DNA of 64,000 nt from [Clostridium] scindens. Lineage in GTDB: Bacteria; Bacillota; Clostridia; Lachnospirales; Lachnospiraceae. This document shows positions 1-8,668 of this stretch, in pieces. Below the pieces are notes generated by a model. The model was not told the DNA's origin and searched no databases. It worked only from the letters and a program-made list of their open reading frames with translations. A program made the position numbers and the translations under genes. Each line of letters starts with the position of its first letter. Position 1 is the first letter of the stretch. Location: the NCBI RefSeq assembly GCF_019597925.1, contig NZ_CP080442.1, positions 599,001 through 663,000 of the forward strand, given 5' to 3'.

Positions 1-819
1 GCCATTGATACAGCTAAGTGCGTAGCTGCAAAGATGGAAGCGCCGCTTATCGTCATACCGACAAGCGCTTCTACGGATGCGCCGACAAGTGCAATGGCAA
101 TAATCTATAATGACAGACACGAACACGATGATGTCTACTATTTTACAAAAAATCCGGACATGGTACTTGTAGACAGCAAAATTATTGCGTCGGCTCCGGT
201 CCGCTATCTTGTGGCAGGTATGGGGGATGCGATGGCAACTGCGTTCGAGGCGCGTGCAACCATTGCTATGGACAGCAATAATTATATTTGTCAGGAGAGC
301 GGATGCTATCGGCGGACAAGAACCGCAGAAGTTATTGCGCAGGAGTGCCTTAAGATAATTCTGGAAAACGGCCGCCTGGCAAAACTGGCTAATGAAAAGC
401 ATCTTGTGACGGAGGCATTGGAGGCAGTTATTGAAGCAAACACGTTAATGAGTGGCCTTGGCTTCGAGAATGTAGGATGTGCGGCTGCTCATTGTATCTG
501 CAATGGCATATCTTTGGCGCCGGGAGGGAATAAAGCGCTTCATGGAGAGAAGGTGGCATTTGGCGTCATATGCCAACTTCTTGCAGAACATGCTCCGATG
601 GAGGAGATAGAAGAGATAATACGGTTTAATCTTAGCGTGGGGCTTCCGATAACTTTGGAAGATATGGGGATCGCTGCAAATGAGGAAATCTATAGAACGA
701 TAGCAGGAGAACCGGGCCAAAGCGAATGGCAAAGAGAGCCTTTCTACACAAACGCCGAGACAGTTGCGGACATAATCAAATGTGCTGATGAGTTGGGAAA
801 AATGTATAAAATGCAATAG
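1..819 (+). CDS. gldA: Glycerol dehydrogenase (GldA family), 5' end outside window
   Basis: NAD-dependent oxidation of glycerol to dihydroxyacetone by a metal-dependent group III alcohol dehydrogenase. The frame is open from base 1; its first residues, AIDTAK, are the end of the family's GGGKxxDTAK nucleotide-binding motif, so roughly the first 90-100 residues lie outside the window. Visible metal-ligand regions are GMGDAMAT (Asp), the His of GCAAAHC and the His of ALHGEKV. The GlpP antiterminator lies 69 bp downstream, which supports a role in glycerol use. The ATG at 34 is internal and is not the start. Confidence 0.9.
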   Translation, partial: AIDTAKCVAAKMEAPLIVIPTSASTDAPTSAMAIIYNDRHEHDDVYYFTKNPDMVLVDSKIIASAPVRYLVAGMGDAMATAFEARATIAMDSNNYICQESGCYRRTRTAEVIAQECLKIILENGRLAKLANEKHLVTEALEAVIEANTLMSGLGFENVGCAAAHCICNGISLAPGGNKALHGEKVAFGVICQLLAEHAPMEEIEEIIRFNLSVGLPITLEDMGIAANEEIYRTIAGEPGQSEWQREPFYTNAETVADIIKCADELGKMYKMQ

Positions 820-888
820 GCCAAGAGATTGCGGCACAAGGTGAGTATTCCTTGTGAAATTGGAACTGAGAAAGAAGAGGCTTGTGCA

Positions 889-1449
889 ATGAAAAGGATG
901 ATAGAACTGTTTGAAGATAATCCTGTGATTCCGGGGGTTATCAGCGATGCAGATGTAGAACTGGTATTAAAAAATGAGGCGAAGATTGTCTTTACGCTTT
1001 ATGGGGATATCGCTGATATCGCCAATATTATAAAAAGACTCAAAGATGGAGGAAAAACGGTTTTTGTAAATATTGACATGGTGGATGGCTTTTCCGGAAG
1101 AAATTCTGTACTTAAGTTTATGAGGCAGAATACTCTGGCTGATGGAGTTATCAGCGCTAAGGCGTCTATGCTTCGGTATGCAAAGGAACTGGGATTTTAC
1201 ACAGTACACAGATTTTTTATACTTGATTCTTCTGCTTATAGAAGCATAGGAAAGCAGATGGAAATTAGTAAAGCCGATTTTATAAATGTGGTGCCTGGCT
1301 GGACAAAGGTTGTAGAGTGGACGGTAGAAGAGCATAAAAAACCCGTCATTTCGGCAGGGCTGGTGTGCGATAAAAAGATAGTGATAGATAATCTGAATGC
1401 TGGAGCGATCGCAATCTGTAGTACCAATCATAATGTGTGGGAACTATAG
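889..1449 (+). CDS. glpP: Glycerol uptake operon antiterminator, GlpP family
   Basis: A 186-residue protein of the GlpP family. In Bacillus the homologue binds glycerol-3-phosphate and then the leader of glp mRNA, preventing termination. It starts MKRMIELF and has the family's TIM-barrel-like pattern (VFVNIDMVDGFSGR, ADGVISAKASM, INVVPGW, PVISAGLV). I chose the ATG at 889 because AGAAGAGG lies 8 bp before it; the frame is open further upstream without a ribosome site. It sits directly after glycerol dehydrogenase. Its target leader is not evident in this window. Confidence 0.85.
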   Translation: MKRMIELFEDNPVIPGVISDADVELVLKNEAKIVFTLYGDIADIANIIKRLKDGGKTVFVNIDMVDGFSGRNSVLKFMRQNTLADGVISAKASMLRYAKELGFYTVHRFFILDSSAYRSIGKQMEISKADFINVVPGWTKVVEWTVEEHKKPVISAGLVCDKKIVIDNLNAGAIAICSTNHNVWEL

Positions 1450-1466
1450 GAGAGTGGCCGACAGTG

Positions 1467-1556
1467 ATGAAGTACGTGGAGGCAGAACTTGAAAAAGATG
1501 ACAATATCTATGCGGTCTGTGAAAGAAAACTTTTGTCTTTGCATAAAAAGAACTAG
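1467..1556 (+). CDS. Possible 29-residue peptide
   Basis: A very short frame (MKYVEAELEKDDNIYAVCER...) begins 17 bp after glpP and is preceded by AGGAGAG at about 12 bp. No family is recognised. It could be a real small protein, or the N-terminus of a gene lost downstream, since the next 85 bp hold nothing recognisable. Confidence 0.25.
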   Translation: MKYVEAELEKDDNIYAVCERKLLSLHKKN

Positions 1557-1641
1557 CCTCTGGAATAAATTTAGCCGATAAATGCATATTTCTCCTGAAA
1601 TCCCACAGAATAAAAAGAAAAACGGAGCGAGGGATCAGGTT

Positions 1642-2073
1642 ATGGAAAAACAGACGGTTGAATTATTAAAGGAATGCAATTCTGGGTGCAAGATGGGGAT
1701 CAACAGCATGAACCAGGTTCGGGAATATGTAATGGATGAGAAACTTGCGAAGGTACTGAAAGAGTATGACGAGAAGCACAAGAAACTGGAGAAGGAAACT
1801 TCTAAACTGCTGGCAGAATTCGGGAAGGATGAGAAGGAGCCGGAAAAGATAGCGACTGCATTTTCCTGGATCAGCACGGAGATGAAACTGATGATCAAGG
1901 ATGACGCCTCCCAGATTGCCAAGATCATGACAGATGGCTGCAACATGGGAATCAAAAGCCTTACGGAAAAGATCAACCAGTATTCAGACGCCTCCAGGGA
2001 AAGCATATCGCTGGCAAAAGACATTGTCAAATGCGAGGAAGCTTTCCGGGATGATCTGAAGCAATTTTTATAA
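1642..2073 (+). CDS. Uncharacterised helical protein (143 aa)
   Basis: No signal peptide or membrane segment. The protein is highly charged and predicted mostly helical (EKLAKVLKEYDEKHKKLEKE), with two similar short motifs, CNSGCKMGINSM near the N-terminus and DGCNMGIKSL near residue 111, suggesting an internal duplication as in ferritin-like four-helix proteins. That fold suggestion is inference. The ATG at 1642 follows a purine-rich GGAGCGAGGG; the frame is open upstream to 1582. The gene ends just before a bidirectional terminator and stands alone. Confidence 0.65.
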   Translation: MEKQTVELLKECNSGCKMGINSMNQVREYVMDEKLAKVLKEYDEKHKKLEKETSKLLAEFGKDEKEPEKIATAFSWISTEMKLMIKDDASQIAKIMTDGCNMGIKSLTEKINQYSDASRESISLAKDIVKCEEAFRDDLKQFL

Positions 2074-2091
2074 AGATTAAAAATGTAGATA

Positions 2092-2125
2092 AAATGGTGC
2101 CAGAGTGTTGATTCTGGCACCATTT
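2092..2125. terminator. Bidirectional terminator hairpin
   Basis: A perfect 13-bp stem (2092-2104 with 2113-2125) and an 8-base loop lie between the convergent genes ending at 2073 and 2132. A/T runs on both sides allow use in either direction. Confidence 0.85.
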
Positions 2126-2131
2126 GTGATT

Positions 2132-3619
2132 CTAGATATCGTCCAATGGGAAGATGGGTCTTTGTATATGCTGTAAAGGCAGGGTTTCCAAATTTCCGGT
2201 ACTGATCCCTGGCGGATCTACGGTGATAATATTTCCGCTGATTTTTTCAAAATATGCTTTGAAGTGCTGCGCTGATTTTACAGAGACGATATTGTATTCT
2301 TTTACGTCTATGCCTAACAGTAAGAAAATGCCATCATCCATAATTTGAAAAGCATTAGACGCAACCACGATATCAACATTTCCTTTTTGAAGGCGAACGG
2401 TCCTGCCGAAGTTCACGGGTTGTCCATGCGTCATAGGGCTCATTATATTATATTTACCGTCAGTGATGGCTTTTACATATACATCTTCAAGCGAGACAGG
2501 AGCTCCGTGGAGAGCGTCCGTTTTGCCGCCCAGCATAATATTGATCCTGGCTCCGACTCCGGCGCTGACCGCCAGAGCGACTGTCTGTGGGTCGATAATA
2601 GCACCGCAGCAAGTTTTTGGAATGTCTCGCCTGATCAATTCTCTCAGAAGGAAGGTTCCATCTCCCGGAGTTCCTGCGCCTGGATTATCAGATGCTTCAT
2701 TCATGATAATGGGGCCATGGGATCTGGCAAGAAGCGCTTCTGCCAAGTCTACGCCTTGGGTTACTGTCAGGCAATCTGAGAGAAAGTCCTTACGGTTCTC
2801 CATCACATAATCTCCGATGTCATTGGCGGTTTCCTGGGCGAGTTCTTGATTCCCGTCTGTAATTACGACGACGGATGCGCCGCATTCTTCGATGTCGCTA
2901 TAGGGAAACCCGTGCACGAATGTACAGGCTATCATTCCTGCAATAGTTTCTTTTTCGGAGCATTTTTCCAATAGGGTTTTCATGGGGGCTTCATCGGTAC
3001 AGCCTTTGGTAATGGGAATCAATAGCGGTAATTTTTTTACATGCATTACAGGACTGATCTTTTGGTCCAGCAGATCCTTCAGGAGCTGGGCAGCCTTTTC
3101 CCCGGTCTCGTAAGTGTCTGTATGAGGATACAGTTTTGAGGGTAGCAACAGGGCTTTCGACTCGATCATCTTCCTGGTGATATTAGCATGAGGATCTAAC
3201 GTTACGACGATGGGGACTTCATAACCAAACCGCCTTCTGATTTCTTCTAACACGGCGCCCTCTACGTCGGGTTTGTCCTGGGATACGCCGGCTCCGTGAA
3301 GAGCCAGGCAGAAGCCGTCGATTGGCTTGTCCGTATCGATTCCATCAAAGAATCTGTCCATCAAAGTCTGGAAGCAAGAGGCTGATATTACTCCGGATGG
3401 ACTTGCAAATGTACAGAAACAAGGGGCAATTTCCATTCCCAATTCCGTACCCTTTTCCATGATTCCTGTTAAATAGTCCCGCATGCCAATTTCCGATAGC
3501 TGGAATACATCGTTCTTTTCAAACCAGATGAGGGTTCTGCGGAAATTTTCAACTTCCGTAGGATGCTTGGCCAAAGAACTGCTTTCATGCATGATCTGGC
3601 CTGCTACAATATGTTTCAT
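2132..3619 (-). CDS. M81 family metallopeptidase (MlrC-like)
   Basis: A 495-residue member of the M81/MlrC family, zinc-dependent hydrolases named after the microcystin-degradation protein MlrC. Family landmarks are QIMHESSSL near the N-terminus, LALHGAG, VVTLDPHANIT and YPHTDTYETG, which carry the His/Asp metal ligands; the MlrC C-terminal domain follows (NEASDNPGAGTPGD). The ATG at 3619 is preceded by GGAGG at 8 bp. It lies 28 bp downstream of a truncated DUF819 transporter gene on the same strand, so it was probably the second gene of a transporter-hydrolase operon whose promoter has been lost (see 4250-4340). The substrate is unknown, probably a peptide or amide. Confidence 0.88.
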   Translation of the reverse strand: MKHIVAGQIMHESSSLAKHPTEVENFRRTLIWFEKNDVFQLSEIGMRDYLTGIMEKGTELGMEIAPCFCTFASPSGVISASCFQTLMDRFFDGIDTDKPIDGFCLALHGAGVSQDKPDVEGAVLEEIRRRFGYEVPIVVTLDPHANITRKMIESKALLLPSKLYPHTDTYETGEKAAQLLKDLLDQKISPVMHVKKLPLLIPITKGCTDEAPMKTLLEKCSEKETIAGMIACTFVHGFPYSDIEECGASVVVITDGNQELAQETANDIGDYVMENRKDFLSDCLTVTQGVDLAEALLARSHGPIIMNEASDNPGAGTPGDGTFLLRELIRRDIPKTCCGAIIDPQTVALAVSAGVGARINIMLGGKTDALHGAPVSLEDVYVKAITDGKYNIMSPMTHGQPVNFGRTVRLQKGNVDIVVASNAFQIMDDGIFLLLGIDVKEYNIVSVKSAQHFKAYFEKISGNIITVDPPGISTGNLETLPLQHIQRPIFPLDDI

Positions 3620-3647
3620 AATCTTGTTCCTCCAATGCATTATTATG

Positions 3648-4310
3648 CTACTTAAAGATGTTTGCTGTGAAAACGGCGGCATAATTACCAATGATGTAGC
3701 CGTACAGACCTACTAAGGTGGCTGGCGCGATCAGACTAGACCAGCCTTTGCCGATAACGTATGCGGCGGCTGTCGTAGGCCCTCCCAACGCAGCATTAGA
3801 TGCCGTGAAACATTCTTCAATGTTCCATTTGAATAGTTTGCCTAAAGCCATGGTTCCGCCAATATTGATCACAAACATTAATATTTTGAATCCCAGTACC
3901 ACAGGAGCAAGCATGATAATCTCGCTGATTCTTGCCCCGGCGCCGATCTGTACGAACCACATCGTAATCATGATGGTTCCGATTTCCGTGGCGCCATGAA
4001 TGTTTTCAAACACCTTTGGAAAAGCAGTAACCAGAATGATCGTAATGGTGGTCATAACAAGATAGATGTTCCCGAATAAAGTCTTAACGAGTCCCGGCAG
4101 CGATGAGGTATTTACTATATTGCATAAGATCTGGGTAACGGCTAATATTCCGAAAGTGATCGCCAGGCATTTCGCGATGTCAAGCAGCGATATATCATTT
4201 CGCTTCCAGAATTTCGCCGCCTGTGTCTCGCCGTCATCGACAGAAATTCCTGCTTCCAGCGCGTCTATATGTTCGTGTTTGAAATGCTTTCGGAAGATAT
4301 GATTGATTTT
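3648..4310 (-). pseudogene. DUF819 membrane transporter, N-terminally truncated
   Basis: The C-terminal part of a DUF819 integral membrane protein: hydrophobic segments, then the typical ALGGPTTAAAYVIGKGW region and a C-terminus at NIFK. The family is normally about 380-400 residues, so the first 40% or so is missing. The frame continues to an ATG at 4349, but that portion (FFWFQKINHIF) is antisense to the LysR fragment and is not transporter sequence. The coding end near 4310 is therefore a deletion edge. The gene has no recognisable start or promoter left. Confidence 0.75.
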
Positions 4311-4640
4311 CTGGAACCAGAAGAAGGCTTCAGCGGGATGAAAGATCAATACTTAGACGTCCTGGAGCCTGATACGATCATTCATGTCTCAGACAGAGAC
4401 AGCCTGATCCGCTTTTTGAATACGACCGGCTGTTATCATATTGCAACCAAAAATATAAAGGCGTATCGTGAATTCTTATTCCATGAATCCATAAAAGCCA
4501 TTCCGATCATAGACTGTCCATTTTCTCTGGAAATTGGCTGGATAAAAGAAAAGAATAGTTATTTGTCAGAATCCGGAAAGCAATTTCTTATTAAGACTCA
4601 GGAATTACTTGTCCTGGAGAACCCTCCGATCCTACAATAA
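4290..4640 (+). pseudogene. LysR-type regulator, C-terminal fragment
   Basis: About 110 residues resembling the last part of a LysR substrate-binding domain, including EIGWIKEKNSYLSE, the usual final strand and helix region. The N-terminal helix-turn-helix and most of the effector domain are absent. It abuts the truncated DUF819 gene head to head, which is what remains when a deletion removes both 5' ends and the shared promoter of a divergent transporter/regulator pair. The frame starts at an ATG at 4269 with no proper ribosome site. Confidence 0.65.
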
Positions 4641-4691
4641 TAAATAGAAAGCCGGCAAATGGCCGGCGGCTTATTCGACATCTATATAAAA

Positions 4692-4730
4692 ACTGCCAAT
4701 AGACATTCTTGATCTATTGGCAGTAATTTT
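4692..4730 (+). terminator. Terminator after the LysR fragment
   Basis: A 12-bp perfect stem (4692-4703 with 4713-4724) with a 9-base loop, followed by AATTTT. Confidence 0.8.
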
Positions 4731-4804
4731 ATGTACTTATATTACCACAAAATCGACAATTTTTCAAGTCTTGTAAGCGTGCCAGCCAGGGAGTAGAATA
4801 GGAA

Positions 4805-4823
4805 ATCACCACAAAGGGGTGAT
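4805..4823 (+). promoter_or_regulatory. Hairpin covering the ribosome site
   Basis: ATCACC at 4805-4810 can pair with GGTGAT at 4818-4823. The second arm overlaps the purine-rich ribosome site immediately before the ATG at 4827, so the structure could limit translation of the following gene. Confidence 0.35.
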
Positions 4824-4826
4824 GGA

Positions 4827-5660
4827 ATGGATTATGAGATGGAGGAACTGATTCCTCTGGTAAAGGAACTTTGTGACAGATATACAGGGAAGGAAAGCAC
4901 ATCCGTGACGTATGAGGCAGCCCAGCAGCTGATGGAAGCCGTACTCTACTGTATTCATGAGACGGCAGGGGACGTGGATGCGGCCGGCGTCTCGGACGGA
5001 AGGCGGACGGCGAGAATGGCGTACGAGTATGGCTATGAACTGGCGGTTCGAAAGGTGGGACAGGCGAGAGAGTTATATAATCGGATGGCAGAAAATTTTC
5101 GAAGTTATGGGAACAAAGCCTATGAGGAGACATTTAGATGTGGAATTCCGGCATTCTTCCTATGGTATGATGTCCGGCTGAAGCCGCAAGATCATATCAT
5201 TACTATGGATTATCCGGTCATGAAGAATCTGGAAGGGCTGTGCGGCATAGATGCCATATGGGAGTATCTCCGGTGCCTGGAAGCGGAGCAGACGTTCCTG
5301 GCAAGATTCCCGGAAGACTATATCCGCCAGGTGAATGTGGCGCGCTGCGCAGACTATGAGGAATACTTCATCAATCCGTGCAGGGTAATGCTCCGCCATG
5401 TCCTATGCTGTATGCTTGCGGACATTCCGGCAGATAAGAACCGGTTCGGGGAGGAGGACTATATGCGGCTGAAAGAGGAAGTGCAAAGCCAGGACCGGGA
5501 AGGCCTAAAGAGAAAACTGACGTGTCTTTTGCACGTGCTAGTGAAGCAGAAGTACTATGAGGATGAGAAACTGTCTGGGTACCTGGAATATGATATGGCA
5601 GACTTGGCCTTTGAACTTCAAAATGCTGCCAGTCATGGCTGTCTTCCAGCGGTGGTGTAG
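4827..5660 (+). CDS. DUF6179-like protein
   Basis: A 277-residue soluble protein without signal peptide or membrane segments, rich in charged helices and cysteines. I associate it with DUF6179, a family of unknown function found next to DUF6323 in Lachnospiraceae; the assignment is from memory and is moderate. The start at 4827 follows AAAGGGG, partly held in a small hairpin. The partner gene begins 21 bp downstream, so the two are very probably co-transcribed. It might equally be placed in a related clostridial helical family. Confidence 0.7.
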   Translation: MDYEMEELIPLVKELCDRYTGKESTSVTYEAAQQLMEAVLYCIHETAGDVDAAGVSDGRRTARMAYEYGYELAVRKVGQARELYNRMAENFRSYGNKAYEETFRCGIPAFFLWYDVRLKPQDHIITMDYPVMKNLEGLCGIDAIWEYLRCLEAEQTFLARFPEDYIRQVNVARCADYEEYFINPCRVMLRHVLCCMLADIPADKNRFGEEDYMRLKEEVQSQDREGLKRKLTCLLHVLVKQKYYEDEKLSGYLEYDMADLAFELQNAASHGCLPAVV

Positions 5661-5681
5661 GCGGGGAAAGGAAGGCGTATA

Positions 5682-6242
5682 ATGGAGGAATGGTTTGAAC
5701 TTATGACTTTGGAAGCAAGCAGGCAGGAACTAAAGCGCGTGCTTGAATGCAACCAGGAGACGTCGAAGTACGGGCTTTGCCTGACGGAGAAAGAAGCAAG
5801 GGAACTGATGGCCTGCCGGAAGGAGACGCTAAGGGAGAGCAGGAGAGTAGAATTCGCAGCCGGAATACTCCCGGAACTGATCAAGGAGTTCTGCGATTCC
5901 CAGTTCATCCAGAGCGGGGAGTATGTGGACACTCTGGCAAGGCTTCAGGAGATATTCTATCTGTATAAGAATGAATCCATGGACGAATTGACAGATGGGG
6001 AACTGCTGGAGATTATGAAAGAGAACTTTGAACAGATCTGCTACGGAGATCTGGAATACCTGGAGACAACCTGTCTGGAACGGTTCGCGGCTGCAGTCCG
6101 GGCCGGATATGAGACGGAATTCCAGAAGAAGGAGAGGGATGAGTATACGCTTAAGAAGAGCGGGAATGAGTATGAGGAATTCTCGGAAGAGACCAGATGG
6201 GAATTTGAACTGTATAGGATAAAATTGGAAGAGTCGGAATAG
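5682..6242 (+). CDS. DUF6323-like protein
   Basis: A 186-residue acidic, helical protein starting MEEWFELMTLEA, including the segment YGLCLTEKEARELMACRK. It has no membrane segment. It lies 21 bp after the DUF6179-like gene and both end before the MarR promoter at 6252. Pairing of the two families is the only clue to function, and no enzymatic motif is visible. Confidence 0.7.
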   Translation: MEEWFELMTLEASRQELKRVLECNQETSKYGLCLTEKEARELMACRKETLRESRRVEFAAGILPELIKEFCDSQFIQSGEYVDTLARLQEIFYLYKNESMDELTDGELLEIMKENFEQICYGDLEYLETTCLERFAAAVRAGYETEFQKKERDEYTLKKSGNEYEEFSEETRWEFELYRIKLEESE

Positions 6243-6251
6243 AAAAACTGG

Positions 6252-6306
6252 TTGACAAAAGCGTAACAAGTTACTAAAATAACAATAAGTAACTTGTTAC
6301 GCTTTT
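6252..6306 (+). promoter_or_regulatory. MarR-operon promoter with double operator
   Basis: A consensus promoter, TTGACA (6252-6257), 17-bp spacer, TAAAAT (6275-6280), is embedded in a perfect 19-bp inverted repeat (6257-6275 with 6288-6306). Each arm contains its own near-palindrome, GTAACAAGTTAC and GTAACTTGTTAC, suitable for one MarR dimer each. One site fills the spacer and the other lies across the transcription start, a classic autorepression layout for the MarR gene 20 bp downstream. Confidence 0.8.
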
Positions 6307-6325
6307 GGAATATGAAAGGAGAGTT

Positions 6326-6835
6326 ATGAAAAAAGAGAATTCAGTTACATATGAGCGGATGGGAACCAGCCTTGACTGGATAAAGAAGCTGATTTTCGCG
6401 GGAGTATTTATCCAGGAGAATAAGCTGCACGCCATATTTGACCGCTACAATGAGATGTCCAGCAAGCAGTGGCTTTTGATGGCAGTGTCGGCTTCGTTTG
6501 ATGCGCCGCCTGACCTGACTACGCTGGCAGGAGCCATGGGATGTTCCCGCCAGAATGTGAAGAAGCTGGCAGTCAATCTTGAGAAGGCCGGATATATCAA
6601 ACTGGTAAAGTCGGACGCGGATGCCAGGGCGCTTTGCGTTAAGATGACAGAAAAAGGCATGAAGTTCGCGGAATATATGGCGGATGTCACGGATGACGTG
6701 CATGCGGCCATGTTCGGTGAATTTACGGAGGAAGAGATCCGCAAGTACTACCAGCTGTCGATAAAGCTGATGCACGGAATCGACCATCTGGAATCGTATT
6801 TTCAGAATCAGAGAAAAGGAGAAGCAGACGTATGA
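6326..6835 (+). CDS. MarR family transcriptional regulator
   Basis: A 169-residue winged-helix regulator. The DNA-recognition region is LAGAMGCSRQNVKKLAVNLEK and the wing follows with DADARALCVKMTEKG. The ATG at 6326 follows AAGGAG; the frame is open to 6305 without a better site. It overlaps the flavodoxin-like gene by 4 bp (ATGA), so the two form one operon. The twin palindromes in its promoter imply autorepression; the inducing ligand is unknown. Confidence 0.9.
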   Translation: MKKENSVTYERMGTSLDWIKKLIFAGVFIQENKLHAIFDRYNEMSSKQWLLMAVSASFDAPPDLTTLAGAMGCSRQNVKKLAVNLEKAGYIKLVKSDADARALCVKMTEKGMKFAEYMADVTDDVHAAMFGEFTEEEIRKYYQLSIKLMHGIDHLESYFQNQRKGEADV

Positions 6836-7251
6836 TCAGAGTCATGTATAAGAGCAGGAAGAATAATAAGAAGGTGGCGCAGGCCATGGCAAAAGCGCTG
6901 GGGGTAGAGGCAGAGAGCATTGACGGGGCGCAGGAGGTAAAAGCCGATCTATTGTTTCTGGGGTGCGCAGTCCTGGGCGGAAACGCCCGGCCAGAGATGG
7001 AGCGGTTTGTAGAAGGACTGGATAGCGGCAGCGTTTCCAGGGTGGCGTTATTTTCATCCAATGGATATGGCACGGATCAGTTCGCCGCCTTAAGAGAGAA
7101 ACTGAAGGCAAAAGGCATAGAAGTGGAAGCTGGGGCGTTTTCCTGCAAAGGAAGCGCATTTATATTCAAAAACATGGGAAAGCCGGATCAGGAAGATCTG
7201 GAGGCAGCAAAGCGGTTCGCGTTATCCGTCAGGGATGGCAGAAGGAGTTAA
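6832..7251 (+). CDS. Flavodoxin-like protein
   Basis: A 139-residue flavodoxin-fold protein: an N-terminal strand, a phosphate-binding-like loop (YKSRKNNKKVAQAMAKAL), then DLLFLGCAVLGG and VALFSSNGYGTD loops that would contact FMN. The loop lacks the classic T/SxTGxT pattern, so cofactor binding is not certain. Translationally coupled to the MarR gene, it is probably an electron carrier or quinone/nitro-compound reductase component induced when MarR releases. Confidence 0.75.
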   Translation: MIRVMYKSRKNNKKVAQAMAKALGVEAESIDGAQEVKADLLFLGCAVLGGNARPEMERFVEGLDSGSVSRVALFSSNGYGTDQFAALREKLKAKGIEVEAGAFSCKGSAFIFKNMGKPDQEDLEAAKRFALSVRDGRRS

Positions 7252-7346
7252 CCAATGGTTGATTTTGTTTCCGTAAATATCGTATCATTCCATGGTGTTT
7301 TCCGGAATTATTCCGTATACTGATAGCAAGAAAGGAGATGCGATAT

Positions 7347-8471
7347 ATGGATACATTGAATTTGGCGGAGAACCTGATCCGCTTGCGCCGGGAGAAAGAA
7401 GTCACCCAGGAAGAAGTGGCTAGCTTCATTGGCGTTACCAAAGCGTCGGTTTCCAAGTGGGAGACGAAGCAAAGCCTTCCGGACATTCTGCTGCTACCGG
7501 TGCTTGCGTCCTATTACGGCGTGACGGTAGACGAACTGCTGGGCTATAAGCCTCAGCTGGGGAAGGAACAGATTCAGAAGATCTATCATGATCTGGCGGC
7601 AGAATTTGCGGAAAAGCCCTTTGAAGAGGTGATGGACGCAAGCAGGAAACTGGTTAAAAAGTATTACTCCTGCTATTCCTTCCTCTTGCAGATCAGTATT
7701 CTGTGGCTGAACCATTATACATTTGCCGAAGATCCAAAGAGTCAGATGGGGATTCTGGATGAGACGGTGGAACTGTGCACGCACATCATAGAGAACTGCA
7801 AGGATATCAGCATCTGTAATGACGCGACGGTACTCAAAGCGATCATGGACCTGCAGCGCGGAAGGCCTCAGGAAGCATTGGACTTAGTGGAGGATATGCT
7901 GAGTCCCTACCGGCTTGCCAGCCAGAGCAGCGGAATTCTTATCCAGGCCTATCAGATGGTGGGAGATATGGATAAGGCGGTCAGTTATACGCAGATCAGC
8001 ATGTTCCTCCATCTGCTGTCCCTGGTAGAAGGAGCGACGCAGTATATTGCGTTTCGTGCGCAGGATAAAGAGTCCTGCGAGGAGACGATACGCAGAATGG
8101 ATGGACTGATAGAATTATTCCAATTAGAAAGGCTGCATCAGAATATAGCGGCAGTCTATCACTACCAGGTGGCAGTCTATCAGTGCCAGCAGGAGGATAT
8201 AGAGGGCGTGTTCGCAAGACTTAAAAGGTTCGTGGAGATTATCTGCGATCTGCTGGATCATGAGGCAGCCTTGCATGGAGACGGTTATTTTAACCGGCTG
8301 GAAGAATGGTTTGAGGGACTGGATCTTGGAAAGCAGATGGTCAGAGATAAGAAGCTGGTCTTAGACAACGCTTGCCAGGCCCTGGAGAACCCGGTATTTT
8401 CTCCGCTTATAGAAGATAAGCGTCTGGTAAGATTGAAAAGAGTATTGACGGAAAAGAGGGAGACATTATGA
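7347..8471 (+). CDS. XRE-family regulator with TPR-like C-terminus
   Basis: A 374-residue protein. The N-terminal 65 residues form a HTH_3 domain (TQEEVASFIGVTKASVSKWE, LLPVLASYYGVTVDELLGY); the remaining 300 are helical and TPR-like, as in clostridial regulators that sense a peptide or partner. I chose the ATG at 7347 because AAAGGAG lies 8-9 bp upstream; the ATG at 7338 is inside the ribosome site. It overlaps the next gene by 4 bp and heads an operon with an ABC exporter, which it likely controls. Confidence 0.88.
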   Translation: MDTLNLAENLIRLRREKEVTQEEVASFIGVTKASVSKWETKQSLPDILLLPVLASYYGVTVDELLGYKPQLGKEQIQKIYHDLAAEFAEKPFEEVMDASRKLVKKYYSCYSFLLQISILWLNHYTFAEDPKSQMGILDETVELCTHIIENCKDISICNDATVLKAIMDLQRGRPQEALDLVEDMLSPYRLASQSSGILIQAYQMVGDMDKAVSYTQISMFLHLLSLVEGATQYIAFRAQDKESCEETIRRMDGLIELFQLERLHQNIAAVYHYQVAVYQCQQEDIEGVFARLKRFVEIICDLLDHEAALHGDGYFNRLEEWFEGLDLGKQMVRDKKLVLDNACQALENPVFSPLIEDKRLVRLKRVLTEKRETL

Positions 8472-8668
8472 ATATAAAAGATATGCTGCCATTTTTGATA
8501 CCATTGGTCATTGTAGAGCTGATTCTTGTGATTATCACGCTTCGGCACATCTTCACGCACCAGCACTATAAGAGGGGGACCCGCGCGTTCTGGGTAGTGA
8601 TGACCATCGTGGGGATACAGTTTTGGGGACCGATTCTTTATTTTCTGCTGGGAAAGGAAGATGCTTAG
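8468..8668 (+). CDS. Small PLDc_N-type membrane protein
   Basis: A 66-residue protein with two membrane segments (LIPLVIVELILVIITL and AFWVVMTIVGIQFWGPILYF) and the short C-terminus LLGKEDA typical of phospholipase D N-terminal-like (PLDc_N) small proteins. The ABC ATPase starts at the base after its stop codon. Such proteins commonly accompany ABC transporters of the bacteriocin-immunity type; the role here is inferred. Confidence 0.8.
   Translation: MNIKDMLPFLIPLVIVELILVIITLRHIFTHQHYKRGTRAFWVVMTIVGIQFWGPILYFLLGKEDA

Noticed and set aside
445..837. Minus-strand frame over the glycerol dehydrogenase gene
   Set aside because: It overlaps a clearly conserved gene and its translation matches no family.
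2345..2779. Plus-strand open frames inside the M81 metallopeptidase gene
   Set aside because: They are shadows of a gene with clear family motifs on the minus strand, without ribosome sites.
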